Assembly (NCBI GenBank): GCA_031415695.1
Contig: JANOSH010000076.1
Location: 26,010-90,009, forward strand
Length of the DNA stretch: 64,000 nucleotides
From: JANOSH01 sp031415695
Lineage (GTDB): Bacteria; Actinomycetota; Acidimicrobiia; Acidimicrobiales; Ilumatobacteraceae
Reading direction: 5' to 3'
Position 1 is the stretch's first letter. Every line of letters begins with the position of its first letter. Under the pieces are notes generated by a model that saw only the letters and a program-made list of their open reading frames with translations, had not been told where the DNA came from and did not search any database. This document shows positions 53,702 to 62,352 of this stretch, piece by piece. Made by a program: the position numbers and the translations under genes.

Positions 53702-54961
53702 ATGGCAGTAGACCTTTCATCAGTGAACCCGCTTTCTCCCGAGTTCCAGCAATGCCCGTTCCCGCACTATCAAGCAATGCAGGCCGAGGCGCCCGTTTTC
53801 CAGGTGCCTGGAACAAACATGTTCATGGTTACCCGCCATGAGGACATGGTGCCGATCCTTCGCGACACCACGACATTCTCGTCAGCGTTCAACACGGGGT
53901 CATCCCCGGTCGATGCCGATGTGATCGACCGCGTGAAGGAGATCATGTCGGCTGGGTGGCCCCAGGTGCCCACAATGCTCACCATCGATCCCCCCTGGCA
54001 CACCCGGTTTCGGGGCACCATCGCAGCGTTCTTTACGCCCAAACCGATCGCAGCGTTGCGTGGCTCCATGGTCGATATCGTCAACGGGCTCATTGGCGAA
54101 TGGTCCGACGGTGACGAGTTCGATTTTGTGAAGTCGTTCGGGGTTCGGTTGCCGATCTTCGCCATTGCCGATGTGCTCAATGTTCCCAACGACCGCCTCG
54201 ACGACTTCAAACGCTGGAGCGACGATGCCATCATCGGGATCGGCGCGAACCCAACGGCCGACCAACGGGTCGAGGCGATGAGGGGTATTTTGCAGTTCCA
54301 ACACTATTTCGCTCCTCGCCTGGAGGCGTGCCGAGCAGCACCTATCGGTGATTTGATGAGCGCCATCGCCTGTGCCGAGATTGACGACGGCAACGGCGGC
54401 AAGCGCCAACTCGAAATGGCGGAAATGTTGTCGATTGTCCAACAGCTCCTTGTTGCCGGTAACGAGACCACCACAAAGGCGCTCACCGAAGGGATTCGGC
54501 TTCTCGCCGAGAACCCAGAGGAATGGCGCAAACTGAAAGCCGACCCGGCCGGCCGCGCTGGCATTGTTACCGAGGAAGTTCTGCGGCTCGCTACGCCCAC
54601 CCAAGGCATGTTCCGGGTCGTTACCGCCGACACAAACATCAGCGGTACCGATGTTGCCAAGGGTTCACTGCTTGTGCTGGTCTACTCGGCGGCCAATCGT
54701 GATCGCACGGTGTTTGGCGACGAACCCGACTCATTCGACCCCGACCGGGCGGCGCTGAAAGAACACTTGGCGTTCGGTAAGGGAATTCACTTTTGCATCG
54801 GTGCTCCACTTAGCCGGTTAGAGATGCAGGTTGCGTTCGAACTGCTCGCTACTCGTGTCGACCAGTTCGAGCTTTTGCCGACCAACGATTTCGAATATCA
54901 CCCCAGCTTCGTCCTGAGAGGCCTTAAACGACTGGATGTGCGCGTTAGTTTGTCAACATGA
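53702..54961 (+). CDS. Cytochrome P450
   Basis: 419 aa, a soluble bacterial P450 without a membrane anchor. The I-helix oxygen-binding motif is AGNETTTKAL, the K-helix ExxR is in EEVLRLATPT, and the heme-ligand loop is FGKGIHFCIGAPLSRLE with the proximal Cys. It hydroxylates a hydrophobic substrate, perhaps a fatty acid or sterol given the coupled hydroxyacyl-CoA dehydrogenase gene (ATGA overlap). No ferredoxin gene is adjacent. Confidence 0.93.
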   Translation: MAVDLSSVNPLSPEFQQCPFPHYQAMQAEAPVFQVPGTNMFMVTRHEDMVPILRDTTTFSSAFNTGSSPVDADVIDRVKEIMSAGWPQVPTMLTIDPPWHTRFRGTIAAFFTPKPIAALRGSMVDIVNGLIGEWSDGDEFDFVKSFGVRLPIFAIADVLNVPNDRLDDFKRWSDDAIIGIGANPTADQRVEAMRGILQFQHYFAPRLEACRAAPIGDLMSAIACAEIDDGNGGKRQLEMAEMLSIVQQLLVAGNETTTKALTEGIRLLAENPEEWRKLKADPAGRAGIVTEEVLRLATPTQGMFRVVTADTNISGTDVAKGSLLVLVYSAANRDRTVFGDEPDSFDPDRAALKEHLAFGKGIHFCIGAPLSRLEMQVAFELLATRVDQFELLPTNDFEYHPSFVLRGLKRLDVRVSLST

Positions 54962-55827
54962 CTGTGATTGAACGCGTTGGCGTTGTTGGCTGCGGATTGA
55001 TGGGCTCGGGAATTGCCGAGGTCTGTGCCCGTAATGGCCTCGATGTTATTGTGCGAGAAATCAACCCTGGTGCGGTCGAAGCGGGCATGAAGCGGATGTC
55101 TGTCTCGTTCGACCGTGCGGTTCGTGCCGGAAAGCTCACGGAATCCGATCGTGACCTTGCTTTGGCACGCATTTCGTACACGACCGATCTTGTCGATTTC
55201 GCCGATCGGCAACTGGTCATTGAAGCTGTTGTCGAGGACGCCGACCTGAAAACCGCCATCTTCGCGGAGCTCGACAAGGTCGTCGCCGACGAGGAAGCCA
55301 TCCTCGCTAGCAACACCAGTTCCATTCCGATTATGAAGCTCGGCATGGTTACCCAACGCCCCGAACAGGTCGTTGGTATCCACTTCTTCAACCCTGTGCC
55401 AGTGCTCAAGCTGGTCGAATTGGTCACGTCGCTGTTGACGAGTTCGCAAACGGCCTCGACGGCCGATGCGTTCGCTACCAACCAGCTTGGTAAGCGGGTT
55501 ATCCGCAGTCAGGATCGTGCCGGGTTCGTCGTCAACGCCCTGCTGGTCCCATATATTTTGTCGGCCATCCGCATGTTCGAGTCGGGATTCGCCTCGGCGG
55601 AAGATATCGACAACGGCATGGTCGAGGGTTGCAACCATCCAATGGGTCCGCTGCACCTCGCCGACCTTATTGGGCTCGATACCTGCCAGGCCGTCGCCGA
55701 CAGCCTGTATACCGAATTCAAAGAACCCCTGTTCTCGTCTCCGCCGTTACTGTCCCGCATGGTCGAAGCAGGACTGCTTGGTCGCAAGGCCGGGCGCGGG
55801 TTCTATGACTATGCCGGAAGGAAGTAA
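54958..55827 (+). CDS. 3-hydroxybutyryl-CoA dehydrogenase family protein
   Basis: 289 aa. Rossmann loop GVVGCGLMGSGIAEVCARNG at residues 7-26, LVIEAVVEDADLKTAIFAEL, the catalytic-His region VGIHFFNPVPVLKLVELV, and the C-terminal GFVVNALLVPYILSAIRMFE dimer domain. It interconverts 3-hydroxyacyl-CoA and 3-oxoacyl-CoA with NAD(P). It overlaps the P450 gene by 4 bases, and is followed after 3 bases by the mutase B12 subunit, so the three form an operon. Confidence 0.92.
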   Translation: MTVIERVGVVGCGLMGSGIAEVCARNGLDVIVREINPGAVEAGMKRMSVSFDRAVRAGKLTESDRDLALARISYTTDLVDFADRQLVIEAVVEDADLKTAIFAELDKVVADEEAILASNTSSIPIMKLGMVTQRPEQVVGIHFFNPVPVLKLVELVTSLLTSSQTASTADAFATNQLGKRVIRSQDRAGFVVNALLVPYILSAIRMFESGFASAEDIDNGMVEGCNHPMGPLHLADLIGLDTCQAVADSLYTEFKEPLFSSPPLLSRMVEAGLLGRKAGRGFYDYAGRK

Positions 55828-55830
55828 ACC

Positions 55831-56232
55831 ATGGCTGCAGATCGGATCTTGGTCGCAAAAGTAGGGCTCGACGGTCATGACCGTGGGGTTAAGGTCGTGG
55901 CTCGAATTCTGCGTGATGCAGGGTTCGAGGTCATCTACACCGGGCTGTTCCAAACTCCCGACACCGTTGCGCAGGCAGCGATCGACGAGGACGTCGATGC
56001 CATTGGTCTCTCGATGCTGTCGGGTGCTCACATGACGTTGTGTCCACTGGTTGTCGACAAGCTTCGTGAACGTGGGGCCGATATTCCGGTAATCGTCGGC
56101 GGCATTGTGCCCAACGTCGACATCGTGCGCCTCAAGGAATTGGGCATCGCCGAAGTGTTGACGACCGGATCAACCTCCGACGAGGTAGTGGCGCGAGTTC
56201 GGGCGGCGATTGCATTGTCCCGAACCACCTAG
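55831..56232 (+). CDS. B12-binding small subunit of an acyl-CoA mutase
   Basis: 133 aa, a stand-alone cobalamin-binding domain. The base-off/His-on motif is LDGHDRGVKVVARI (DxHxxG), with SMLSGAHMTL and VGGIVPNVDI (SxL, GG) completing the fold. It pairs with the large subunit at 50514-52148 to make adenosylcobalamin-dependent mutase. The two genes lie 3.7 kb apart, with the intervening genes on both strands; a separate partner elsewhere in the genome is possible. Confidence 0.93.
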   Translation: MAADRILVAKVGLDGHDRGVKVVARILRDAGFEVIYTGLFQTPDTVAQAAIDEDVDAIGLSMLSGAHMTLCPLVVDKLRERGADIPVIVGGIVPNVDIVRLKELGIAEVLTTGSTSDEVVARVRAAIALSRTT

Positions 56233-56237
56233 TCGTC

Positions 56238-57143
56238 GTGACGGACCCGCTCGAGCGACTCACGAATCTGCTCGCCTTGCTGCTGGAAACACGAGTTCCG
56301 TTGACCCTGGAACGGATCTCTCTGGAGCTCGAGGGCCAGTACCCCGACGACCTCACGGCCAAGCGTGGAGCCTTCGAGCGCGATAAGGCGTTGCTACGAG
56401 ACGAAGGCGTGCCCATTGCGCAAGTCATCCTCGGCGATGGCTCGACCGGCTACTCGATTGACCGGGCCAGCTACGAGCTTGGCGATCTCGGATTAAGCGA
56501 CGAAGAACGTCAGGCGTTGCAGTTGGCAGCAGCGACTGTGCGTTCCGGCGTCGAGTGGGCCGACGACGCTTTGCTGAAACTCGACGCGGGGTCCCGGGCC
56601 GTTGTCGACGCTGACATCATCGCGTCGTTGCCGTCGTTGAGCGCCTTGTCGACCCTTTTCGATGCACACCTGGAACGAGCGAGGGTGTCGTTTCGCTACC
56701 TGAAGAAGGACCGGAACGTCGACCCATACGGTCTGTTGTCACGGGAAGGATTTTGGTACGTCGTCGGGTTTGAGTATGGCGCTCAGGGCGTCCGAACTTT
56801 TCGCGTCGATCGAATCGAAGGTGACATCACGAGAGGGGAATCCGATACCTACACCGTGCCCGCCGGTTTCGACCCGGCTGCGGTGGTGTCCGACACTCGT
56901 AGGCCAAGCGGCACGACAACCGCTCGTGTGGCGATAGATGCAGTCATCGCCGCCAAGGTCGAAGCTGACCTTGGTACCCAAACAGTTGCCGAACGGCACC
57001 CCGGTGGCATTGTCGTCGATGTTCCCTACGGCCCGGGGTTTCGATCCTGGGTCCTCGGACTTATGGAGCACGCCGAGGTACTTTCTCCGGCCGAGGTGCG
57101 AAGCGAGCTTGTCGAGTGGCTCAGGTCGATGGAGGCGTCGTGA
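56238..57143 (+). CDS. WYL-domain transcriptional regulator (PafB-like)
   Basis: 301 aa from a GTG. An N-terminal winged-HTH segment (residues about 5-70: LLALLLETRVPLTLERI and KRGAFERDKALLRDEGVPI) is followed by a WYL domain near residues 140-215 (FRYLKKDRNVDPYGLLSREG, YVVGFEYGAQGVRTFRVDRI). PafB and PafC in mycobacteria form a complex controlling the LexA-independent DNA-damage response. The GTGA overlap with the next gene supports that pairing. No proteasome genes are in the window. Confidence 0.87.
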   Translation: MTDPLERLTNLLALLLETRVPLTLERISLELEGQYPDDLTAKRGAFERDKALLRDEGVPIAQVILGDGSTGYSIDRASYELGDLGLSDEERQALQLAAATVRSGVEWADDALLKLDAGSRAVVDADIIASLPSLSALSTLFDAHLERARVSFRYLKKDRNVDPYGLLSREGFWYVVGFEYGAQGVRTFRVDRIEGDITRGESDTYTVPAGFDPAAVVSDTRRPSGTTTARVAIDAVIAAKVEADLGTQTVAERHPGGIVVDVPYGPGFRSWVLGLMEHAEVLSPAEVRSELVEWLRSMEAS

Positions 57144-58081
57144 CAACGGCACGGCGCGGCCCGCGTCCGGCGTCTGACCGTTTGAGACGACTTCTTGTCA
57201 TGCTTCCGTGGTTGATGGAGCGGGGCGAGGTGACCGTTGTCGAGGTTGCCGAGCGTTTCGGTGTTAGCGAAAAGAACCTTATTGCCGATCTCGAGCGGGC
57301 AGCTATGTGCGGGCTTCCGCCGTATGTCGACGAGATGATCGACCTCTATATCGACGATGGCGTGATTCATATGGGGGTGCCCCGACTGTTCACGCGGCCC
57401 CTTCGCCTTACGCCTCGCGAGGGTTTCGCGTTACTTGCTGCCGGTCGTGCTGCACTCGCTGTTCAAGGTGCAGATCCAAACGGCGCACTGGCCCGAGCGT
57501 TGGTCAAGCTCGAATCGGCTCTGGGTGAACGCGCTGTCTTGTCGGTTCGCCTCGAACAACCGGCGTTCGTTGAACCGATTCGCCAGGCGCTTGCGCAACG
57601 ACACATGCTCGATATCGACTACTACTCGCCATGGCGCAACGAGCGAACCTCACGGCGCATAAGCCCCCACGCTGTTTTCGTTGACCACGGCGACTGGTAT
57701 GTGGTGGCCGATTGTTCGGTAGCTGGTGAGGAACGTCGTTTCCGGATTGACCGGATCGAGTCACTCACGCTCACTGCAGAAAAGTTTGAACGACGCGAGG
57801 TGGATCTTCCCGTTGGTGCATGGTCGCCCGATGTTGGTCGGGTGACATTGGTAACAGTGCGACTCGCACCGACCGCAAGCTGGGTGGTCGAGCGGCACCC
57901 GGTGAATGAAGTTCGCCCTGGTCCGAACGGAACTCTGGACGTCGACATTTTTGTGTCGAACGAGCGGTGGCTTGGCCGGCTACTCGTTCGTCTTGGTAGC
58001 GATGCAGTAGTGCTTGGGCCTGATGATTGGAAATTACTTGCTAGCCGAACAGCGGCTCGTATGCTGCGTCGCTACACGTAG
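57140..58081 (+). CDS. WYL-domain transcriptional regulator (PafC-like)
   Basis: 313 aa from the GTG at 57140, in GTGA overlap with the previous gene. N-terminal HTH: RLLVMLPWLMERGEVTVVEV and AERFGVSEKNLIADLERAAM; WYL region: LDIDYYSPWRNERTSRRISP and YVVADCSVAGEERRFRIDRI. The partner of the PafB-like protein; WYL domains are thought to sense DNA-damage products such as single-stranded DNA. The 3' end overlaps the convergent exonuclease gene by 10 bases. Confidence 0.88.
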   Translation: MTTARRGPRPASDRLRRLLVMLPWLMERGEVTVVEVAERFGVSEKNLIADLERAAMCGLPPYVDEMIDLYIDDGVIHMGVPRLFTRPLRLTPREGFALLAAGRAALAVQGADPNGALARALVKLESALGERAVLSVRLEQPAFVEPIRQALAQRHMLDIDYYSPWRNERTSRRISPHAVFVDHGDWYVVADCSVAGEERRFRIDRIESLTLTAEKFERREVDLPVGAWSPDVGRVTLVTVRLAPTASWVVERHPVNEVRPGPNGTLDVDIFVSNERWLGRLLVRLGSDAVVLGPDDWKLLASRTAARMLRRYT

Positions 58082-58680
58082 CGACGCCACCACCGCTTTG
58101 GCGTGGTCGGCCAGAGGAGGTCGGAGCCCTCGGTGAACCCTGTGACAGCGTTACCGCCCGTAGCGGCGATGAGCCGGGGGAGAACACCCGCTGTGGCGCG
58201 AGCGTCGCTCAACGCGTCGTGCGCGTGGGTGAGCTCGACGTCGTAACGCCCTGATACGTCGATGAGCCGATGGCGTAGCTGGCGTTCGGGGTCGAGTCTG
58301 CGAGACATTTGCAGCGTGCACATGCGTACCGGGTCAGGGGGCCTGTACCCCGCTCGGCGAAGTGCTCGCCGCAAAAAGGCCCAGTCGAAGCCGATGTTGT
58401 GTGCAACGATCGTACTTCCGTTGAGTGTCGCTACAAGTTCGGACGCGATTGCCTTGAATGATGGTGCGTCGCGAAGACCTTGGCGGGTGAGACCGTGAAT
58501 ATGTGTAGCACCAACATGCCCGAGGAACGGTTTGACGTAGCTCGACCATTCACGAATGACTGTTCCTTCGGCGTCGACGACGACCACACCGATTTGCAGG
58601 ATGCGATGCCACCTGGACGACAAGCCACTGGTCTCGACATCGAAAACGGCGTAGGTCGGCCCGGTGCTCACGTGCAGCAC
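58072..58680 (-). CDS. DEDDh 3'-5' exonuclease (DnaQ/epsilon-like)
   Basis: 202 aa from a GTG at 58678-58680, with another in-frame GTG at 58671. Exo I is VFDVETSGLSS, Exo II AHNIGFDWAFL and Exo III AHDALSDARAT with the extra histidine of the DEDDh class. It degrades DNA or RNA 3' ends, in proofreading or repair. Being convergent with the PafC-like gene it may share a damage-response context, but no common promoter exists. Confidence 0.9.
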   Translation of the reverse strand: MLHVSTGPTYAVFDVETSGLSSRWHRILQIGVVVVDAEGTVIREWSSYVKPFLGHVGATHIHGLTRQGLRDAPSFKAIASELVATLNGSTIVAHNIGFDWAFLRRALRRAGYRPPDPVRMCTLQMSRRLDPERQLRHRLIDVSGRYDVELTHAHDALSDARATAGVLPRLIAATGGNAVTGFTEGSDLLWPTTPKRWWRRYV

Positions 58681-58728
58681 ACTACGCCGACGGTACGACA
58701 GAATTCCCGAGTGGCGGCTTGCCGTGCG

Positions 58729-59043
58729 TTAGGCGGATACCTGCGTATGGCGGGCTCGAACACCAATTGGTGCCGCCACCGTAAAGCCAGCCAAATGCCG
58801 CTCTTCTTCGGACTCAGCACCCCAATACCCGTACTCACGGTTGTTTCTTGCCGCTTCCTGACAGGTGTCTTGCACAGTGCAAGCCACGCACATCTGTCGG
58901 GCATGCGCTTCACGACGGACGCGTGCTTGCGGACGTTCGGCTCTTGGCGGGAAAAACAAATGTGTCTTCCCGACGCAGTTAGCCTTATTGGCCCAACCCT
59001 TCGGTGCTAGTTCCTGACGGAGTCGAACTGTTCCTGCGGCCAT
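58729..59043 (-). CDS. WhiB-family iron-sulfur transcriptional regulator
   Basis: 104 aa from the ATG at 59041-59043, with AAGGGA 7-8 bases before it. Four cluster cysteines are visible: one in NCVGKTHLFFPP and three in MCVACTVQDTC (CxxC then C after five). The turn motif is YGYWGAESEEER (usual G[VI]WGG). The C-terminal tail is short and Arg-poor. Wbl proteins bind a [4Fe-4S] cluster and RNA polymerase sigma factor to respond to redox or nitric oxide. Its promoter must lie in the 174-base AT-rich interval before the secreted protease gene. Confidence 0.9.
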   Translation of the reverse strand: MAAGTVRLRQELAPKGWANKANCVGKTHLFFPPRAERPQARVRREAHARQMCVACTVQDTCQEAARNNREYGYWGAESEEERHLAGFTVAAPIGVRARHTQVSA

Positions 59044-59217
59044 ACAATTTCCCTTCGTTCCCCAACAAAAGGCCAGCAGACGATCCGGGGAAGGCAAGGG
59101 TCGTCGCTGCCGACCAACGTAATTGCCTGATGAGTTACTTGTAAAGAGCAAGATCTCAAATTTACGTTTTGTTCGTCGAGCCGATGGCTCACAGATATGT
59201 CCGGGTCATAGGCTGCC
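59044..59217. promoter_or_regulatory. Divergent intergenic region, probably containing both promoters
   Basis: 174 bases between the WhiB gene (minus) and the metzincin gene (plus). It is clearly AT-richer than the flanking genes around 59120-59170 (for example AAATTTACGTTTTG). I could not single out -35/-10 pairs with confidence. Confidence 0.4.
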
Positions 59218-61758
59218 GTGATGTTCGGCGACCGGAGATTCCCTAGTCAGCGGAGGCTCTCGGCGGTGCTGCTCGCTGCGTTATGCACGGTGGCGGCGGT
59301 TGTGTCCACCGATCAATTGGTGGCTGCAGCCCCGAGCAACTCGTCGGCGATGGCGAATGTCATTGATCCGAGTAACTCCGATGTTGGTGGGGTCCCTGGC
59401 TTTATCCCGTTGTCGCCAGTGCGCGTGCTTGAAACTCGCTCTGACCAGGCTGCGTTTCGCGGACGTGGAGCCTTTGAGGCTCAAGAGACTGCCGTCATCG
59501 ACGTCGTCTCGATTGCCCAACTCGACCCGGCCAAGGTTGCTGGCGTGTCGTTGAGTGTCACCGTCGTGCGGCCCACGTCGGGTGGATTCCTGACGCTTTG
59601 GCCCACAGGAACGCTGCCCACGGCTTCGACGCTGAACTTCGTGGCAGGTCAAACGGTTCCCAACGGGGCGTTGGTGGGCCTCGATCCGCAAGGTCGAATC
59701 AAGATATTCAATGGTTCCGGCGGAACGATTCACGTTCTGGTCGACATCCAGGGGTGGGTGCCCGTCGGCGCTGGTTTTACGTCGATCACACCGGTCAGGG
59801 TTCTGGAGACTCGGCCTGGTTTTCCTGGATATGGAGGTCAGGGCGCACTTGGTCCGACCACCAGCCGATCCATACCGGTCGTGTCGCGCCTTGGCTTGCC
59901 CGGGTCGGTGCGGGTGACCGGCGTGGCCGTCAACATCACCTCCGCCGATGCTTCCGCCTCGTCGTTCTTTCGAGTGAGCCCCGATGTCGGCGCTGGGTTT
60001 GACGCATCGAGTTCTTCGCTCAACTTTGCTGCCGGGCAAACAGTCGCCAATAGCGCGGTCCTCGGTATTGGCTCGAATGGCAATCTCCAGATCTCAAATG
60101 CGTTCGGGTCGGCTAACGCAATTGTCGACATCACGGGTTACTTCGTCGATGGATTGTCGTTTCGGCCGATGGAACCGAGGCGGCTCGTCGACACCCGCAA
60201 TCCGGGTGGGCAAGGCTTAATCGCAGTGAGCTGTGCCGACGGCACTGGAACCAGCCCTAAACCGACCGGGCCGTTCCCTGGGTCGTCGTGCTACGCCCTC
60301 AATGTGCACCGGTCTGCTGGTCTTCCGGCTGGCATGGTCGGAGCGGCGGCGCTCAACGTCACTGTTGCTCAGGCCTCATCGTCAGGGTTTTTGTCAGTGT
60401 GGCCGTCGTCATCGGATCGACCCGTGGTATCGAGCAGCAACTTCGTACCGGGCCAGGTGGTTGCCAACACCGTCATCGTAGGTGTCGACGATTACATCAC
60501 CGTGTACAACGGGTCGGCGTTGGCCGTTCATGTCATCATCGATATCACGGGTTGGTTTCCCGAAGATGCCGTTGGTTTGGTTGCGGACGCACGCGAGATG
60601 CGTCGGTACGCGAACGGCGAGGATCTCATTGGTGTTGCGGTCTGCGACGTGGGTGGGACTGTCGGCGTTGGTACTGCCGTAGCGAATCTCAACGCCACGG
60701 TTGCCCCCTATTTCAACCGATTGTCGGGTGGGGTGTACCGGCAGCGGTACGTCGCGGTGGGAACCGTGACGGGAACGTCCCGGTCTCAATGCAATTCCCG
60801 AGTCGATGCGTTGAGCTTTCCGCCAGGGATGACTGCGTTGGCGGTGATTCAGCCCGACTTGTTTGCCGACGGCGGTGGCCGAAAGACGGCCTCAGGGTCC
60901 GCCGGCCCCGGCTTTGGCTGTTTCGATATCACCTGTACATACCCGGCTACCTTTCCCGGCAACGTACGGCGAGCCGAGTTCACGCCCGACGTTGTGGCCC
61001 GCCCGAGTGGTCCGTGGTCGGTTGCCGCACACGAGTTTGGTCACACCTTGAGCTGGCCCCACTCATACTCCGGTGCCAGCCGGTCGTGCCCCGGTGGTAG
61101 TTGGAGCGGTTTTAGCCCGTACGACAATCCGCTCGATGTAATGAGCGACACGCCCACAGGTTGTCGGCGCGATCCGCTCTCTGGCGCTCAGGGCACCATG
61201 GCCTTCAACCGCTACGCGGCTGGCTGGCTATCACTGGGTCGAGTCCGAAGGCACGACGGCGGTGCAGCGACGTACCAACTGGGTGCCGTAGGAACCGGGC
61301 AGGTTGAGATGGTAGTGATTCCCTCTTTGGACCCCCTTGCGTTTACGACGATTGAAGCACGAACAAGAACCGGCGACGATGCTGCCCTTGTTCAAGCCGG
61401 GGTAGCGCTTCACCGCATCGATCAGCGTCCTGGAGTGTCGTGCCGCTTGTCGTCGGGGCTGCAGCCGGACCGGTGTTCGAGCCTGGTTCGTCGGCAACAG
61501 CAATACCCGGCTTCCCCATCGCGAGGCGTTGTCGAGAACGTTACGTCGTACGACGGCGTTCTTAGCAGCGTTGGTCAGACCATTGTGCTCGAGGGCAATG
61601 TTTCGGTCGAGCTTGTCGCGATCCAGGGTCAGGTGTACAGCGTTCGGGTAACCGGCGCGTCAGCAACTTTTGCTCCACCGGTTCGGCTCACCCAAGATGG
61701 CGCTGCTGATGGTCACGCCGACGATATCTTGCGACCGGAAGGCTCGCTGCGGAGCTGA
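59218..61758 (+). CDS. Large secreted metzincin-like metalloprotease with three surface beta-modules
   Basis: 846 aa from the GTG at 59218 (ATG at 59221 also possible). A signal peptide covers residues 12-37. Three copies of the beta-module follow (62-181, 187-310, 313-448), the same type as in the protein at 20799-22034. The C-terminal half is a protease with the zinc motif HEFGHTLSWPH: His605, Glu606, His609 and His615 fit HExxHxxxxxH. A later VMSDT may be the Met-turn. Many Cys residues occur after residue 470, so disulfides are likely. The protein is probably exported to the cell surface. Its substrate and exact protease family are unknown. Confidence 0.85.
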   Translation: MMFGDRRFPSQRRLSAVLLAALCTVAAVVSTDQLVAAAPSNSSAMANVIDPSNSDVGGVPGFIPLSPVRVLETRSDQAAFRGRGAFEAQETAVIDVVSIAQLDPAKVAGVSLSVTVVRPTSGGFLTLWPTGTLPTASTLNFVAGQTVPNGALVGLDPQGRIKIFNGSGGTIHVLVDIQGWVPVGAGFTSITPVRVLETRPGFPGYGGQGALGPTTSRSIPVVSRLGLPGSVRVTGVAVNITSADASASSFFRVSPDVGAGFDASSSSLNFAAGQTVANSAVLGIGSNGNLQISNAFGSANAIVDITGYFVDGLSFRPMEPRRLVDTRNPGGQGLIAVSCADGTGTSPKPTGPFPGSSCYALNVHRSAGLPAGMVGAAALNVTVAQASSSGFLSVWPSSSDRPVVSSSNFVPGQVVANTVIVGVDDYITVYNGSALAVHVIIDITGWFPEDAVGLVADAREMRRYANGEDLIGVAVCDVGGTVGVGTAVANLNATVAPYFNRLSGGVYRQRYVAVGTVTGTSRSQCNSRVDALSFPPGMTALAVIQPDLFADGGGRKTASGSAGPGFGCFDITCTYPATFPGNVRRAEFTPDVVARPSGPWSVAAHEFGHTLSWPHSYSGASRSCPGGSWSGFSPYDNPLDVMSDTPTGCRRDPLSGAQGTMAFNRYAAGWLSLGRVRRHDGGAATYQLGAVGTGQVEMVVIPSLDPLAFTTIEARTRTGDDAALVQAGVALHRIDQRPGVSCRLSSGLQPDRCSSLVRRQQQYPASPSRGVVENVTSYDGVLSSVGQTIVLEGNVSVELVAIQGQVYSVRVTGASATFAPPVRLTQDGAADGHADDILRPEGSLRS

Positions 61759-61759
61759 G

Positions 61760-62317
61760 CTAGGCCATAGGCCAGGCGCTGACCCCGTCGTCGAGTTGTA
61801 CCCCGGCACTGTTCAGAAACATCGAGACGATGTGATAGTTGCCGACAGTAAATATGACATCGATCATCTGCTCGTCGCTGTAGCGCTGGCCGAGCGCTGC
61901 CCATGTTGTGTCTGACAGCCGGGAGTCGTCGTGGAGTTCGTCGGCGGCGCGCAGCAAGGTAGCGTCGAAGGCCGACCACGTCGGGTCGGTCGGACCTGCG
62001 GCGATAGCCTCGATCTCGTGCCGTGAAATGCCGCACGCCTCGCCAATGATCACATGCTGACCCCACTCGTACGGAGCCTGGCATCGCCATCCGACGCGTA
62101 GAATGAGTAGCTCGCGATCTCGTGGCGACAACGTGTTCTTCGACAGGACATGGGCCGCGAACACCATCCAACGCTTCATCAACTTTGGATGCCGTGCCAG
62201 CGTGGAGAAAATGTTGAGTGGCTCTCCGCTTGAGGCGTCGAGCATCTTGTCCTTGAGCTCGTTTGCCTCTGTTGACCACTCGGCCGATGTAAGGGGAGCA
62301 ATTCGGGTTGGGTACAT
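61760..62317 (-). CDS. Carboxymuconolactone decarboxylase-family protein (AhpD-like)
   Basis: 185 aa, ATG at 62315-62317. CMD features: ELLILRVGWRCQAPYEWGQH followed by GEACGISRHEIEAIAAGP; the Cys and EWGQH take the place of the usual CxxC pair, so AhpD-type peroxidase activity via a CxxC is unlikely. Typical of actinobacterial CMD proteins of unknown function, often linked to aromatic or steroid breakdown. The start lies at the left arm of a perfect inverted repeat shared with the divergent HIT gene. Confidence 0.88.
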   Translation of the reverse strand: MYPTRIAPLTSAEWSTEANELKDKMLDASSGEPLNIFSTLARHPKLMKRWMVFAAHVLSKNTLSPRDRELLILRVGWRCQAPYEWGQHVIIGEACGISRHEIEAIAAGPTDPTWSAFDATLLRAADELHDDSRLSDTTWAALGQRYSDEQMIDVIFTVGNYHIVSMFLNSAGVQLDDGVSAWPMA

Positions 62318-62318
62318 A

Positions 62319-62349
62319 CCTGCAGTCTTGCCCGCGACAAGACTGCAGG
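62319..62349. promoter_or_regulatory. Perfect 12-base inverted repeat between divergent starts
   Basis: CCTGCAGTCTTG (62319-62330), spacer of 7, CAAGACTGCAGG (62338-62349). It fills nearly the whole 35-base gap between the CMD-family gene (start 62317, minus) and the HIT gene (start 62353, plus). Read towards each gene, the arm end GCAGG lies just before the start codon and could serve as ribosome-binding site. It could be a dimeric-regulator operator or an mRNA hairpin hiding both ribosome-binding sites. Confidence 0.75.
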
Positions 62350-62352
62350 GCT

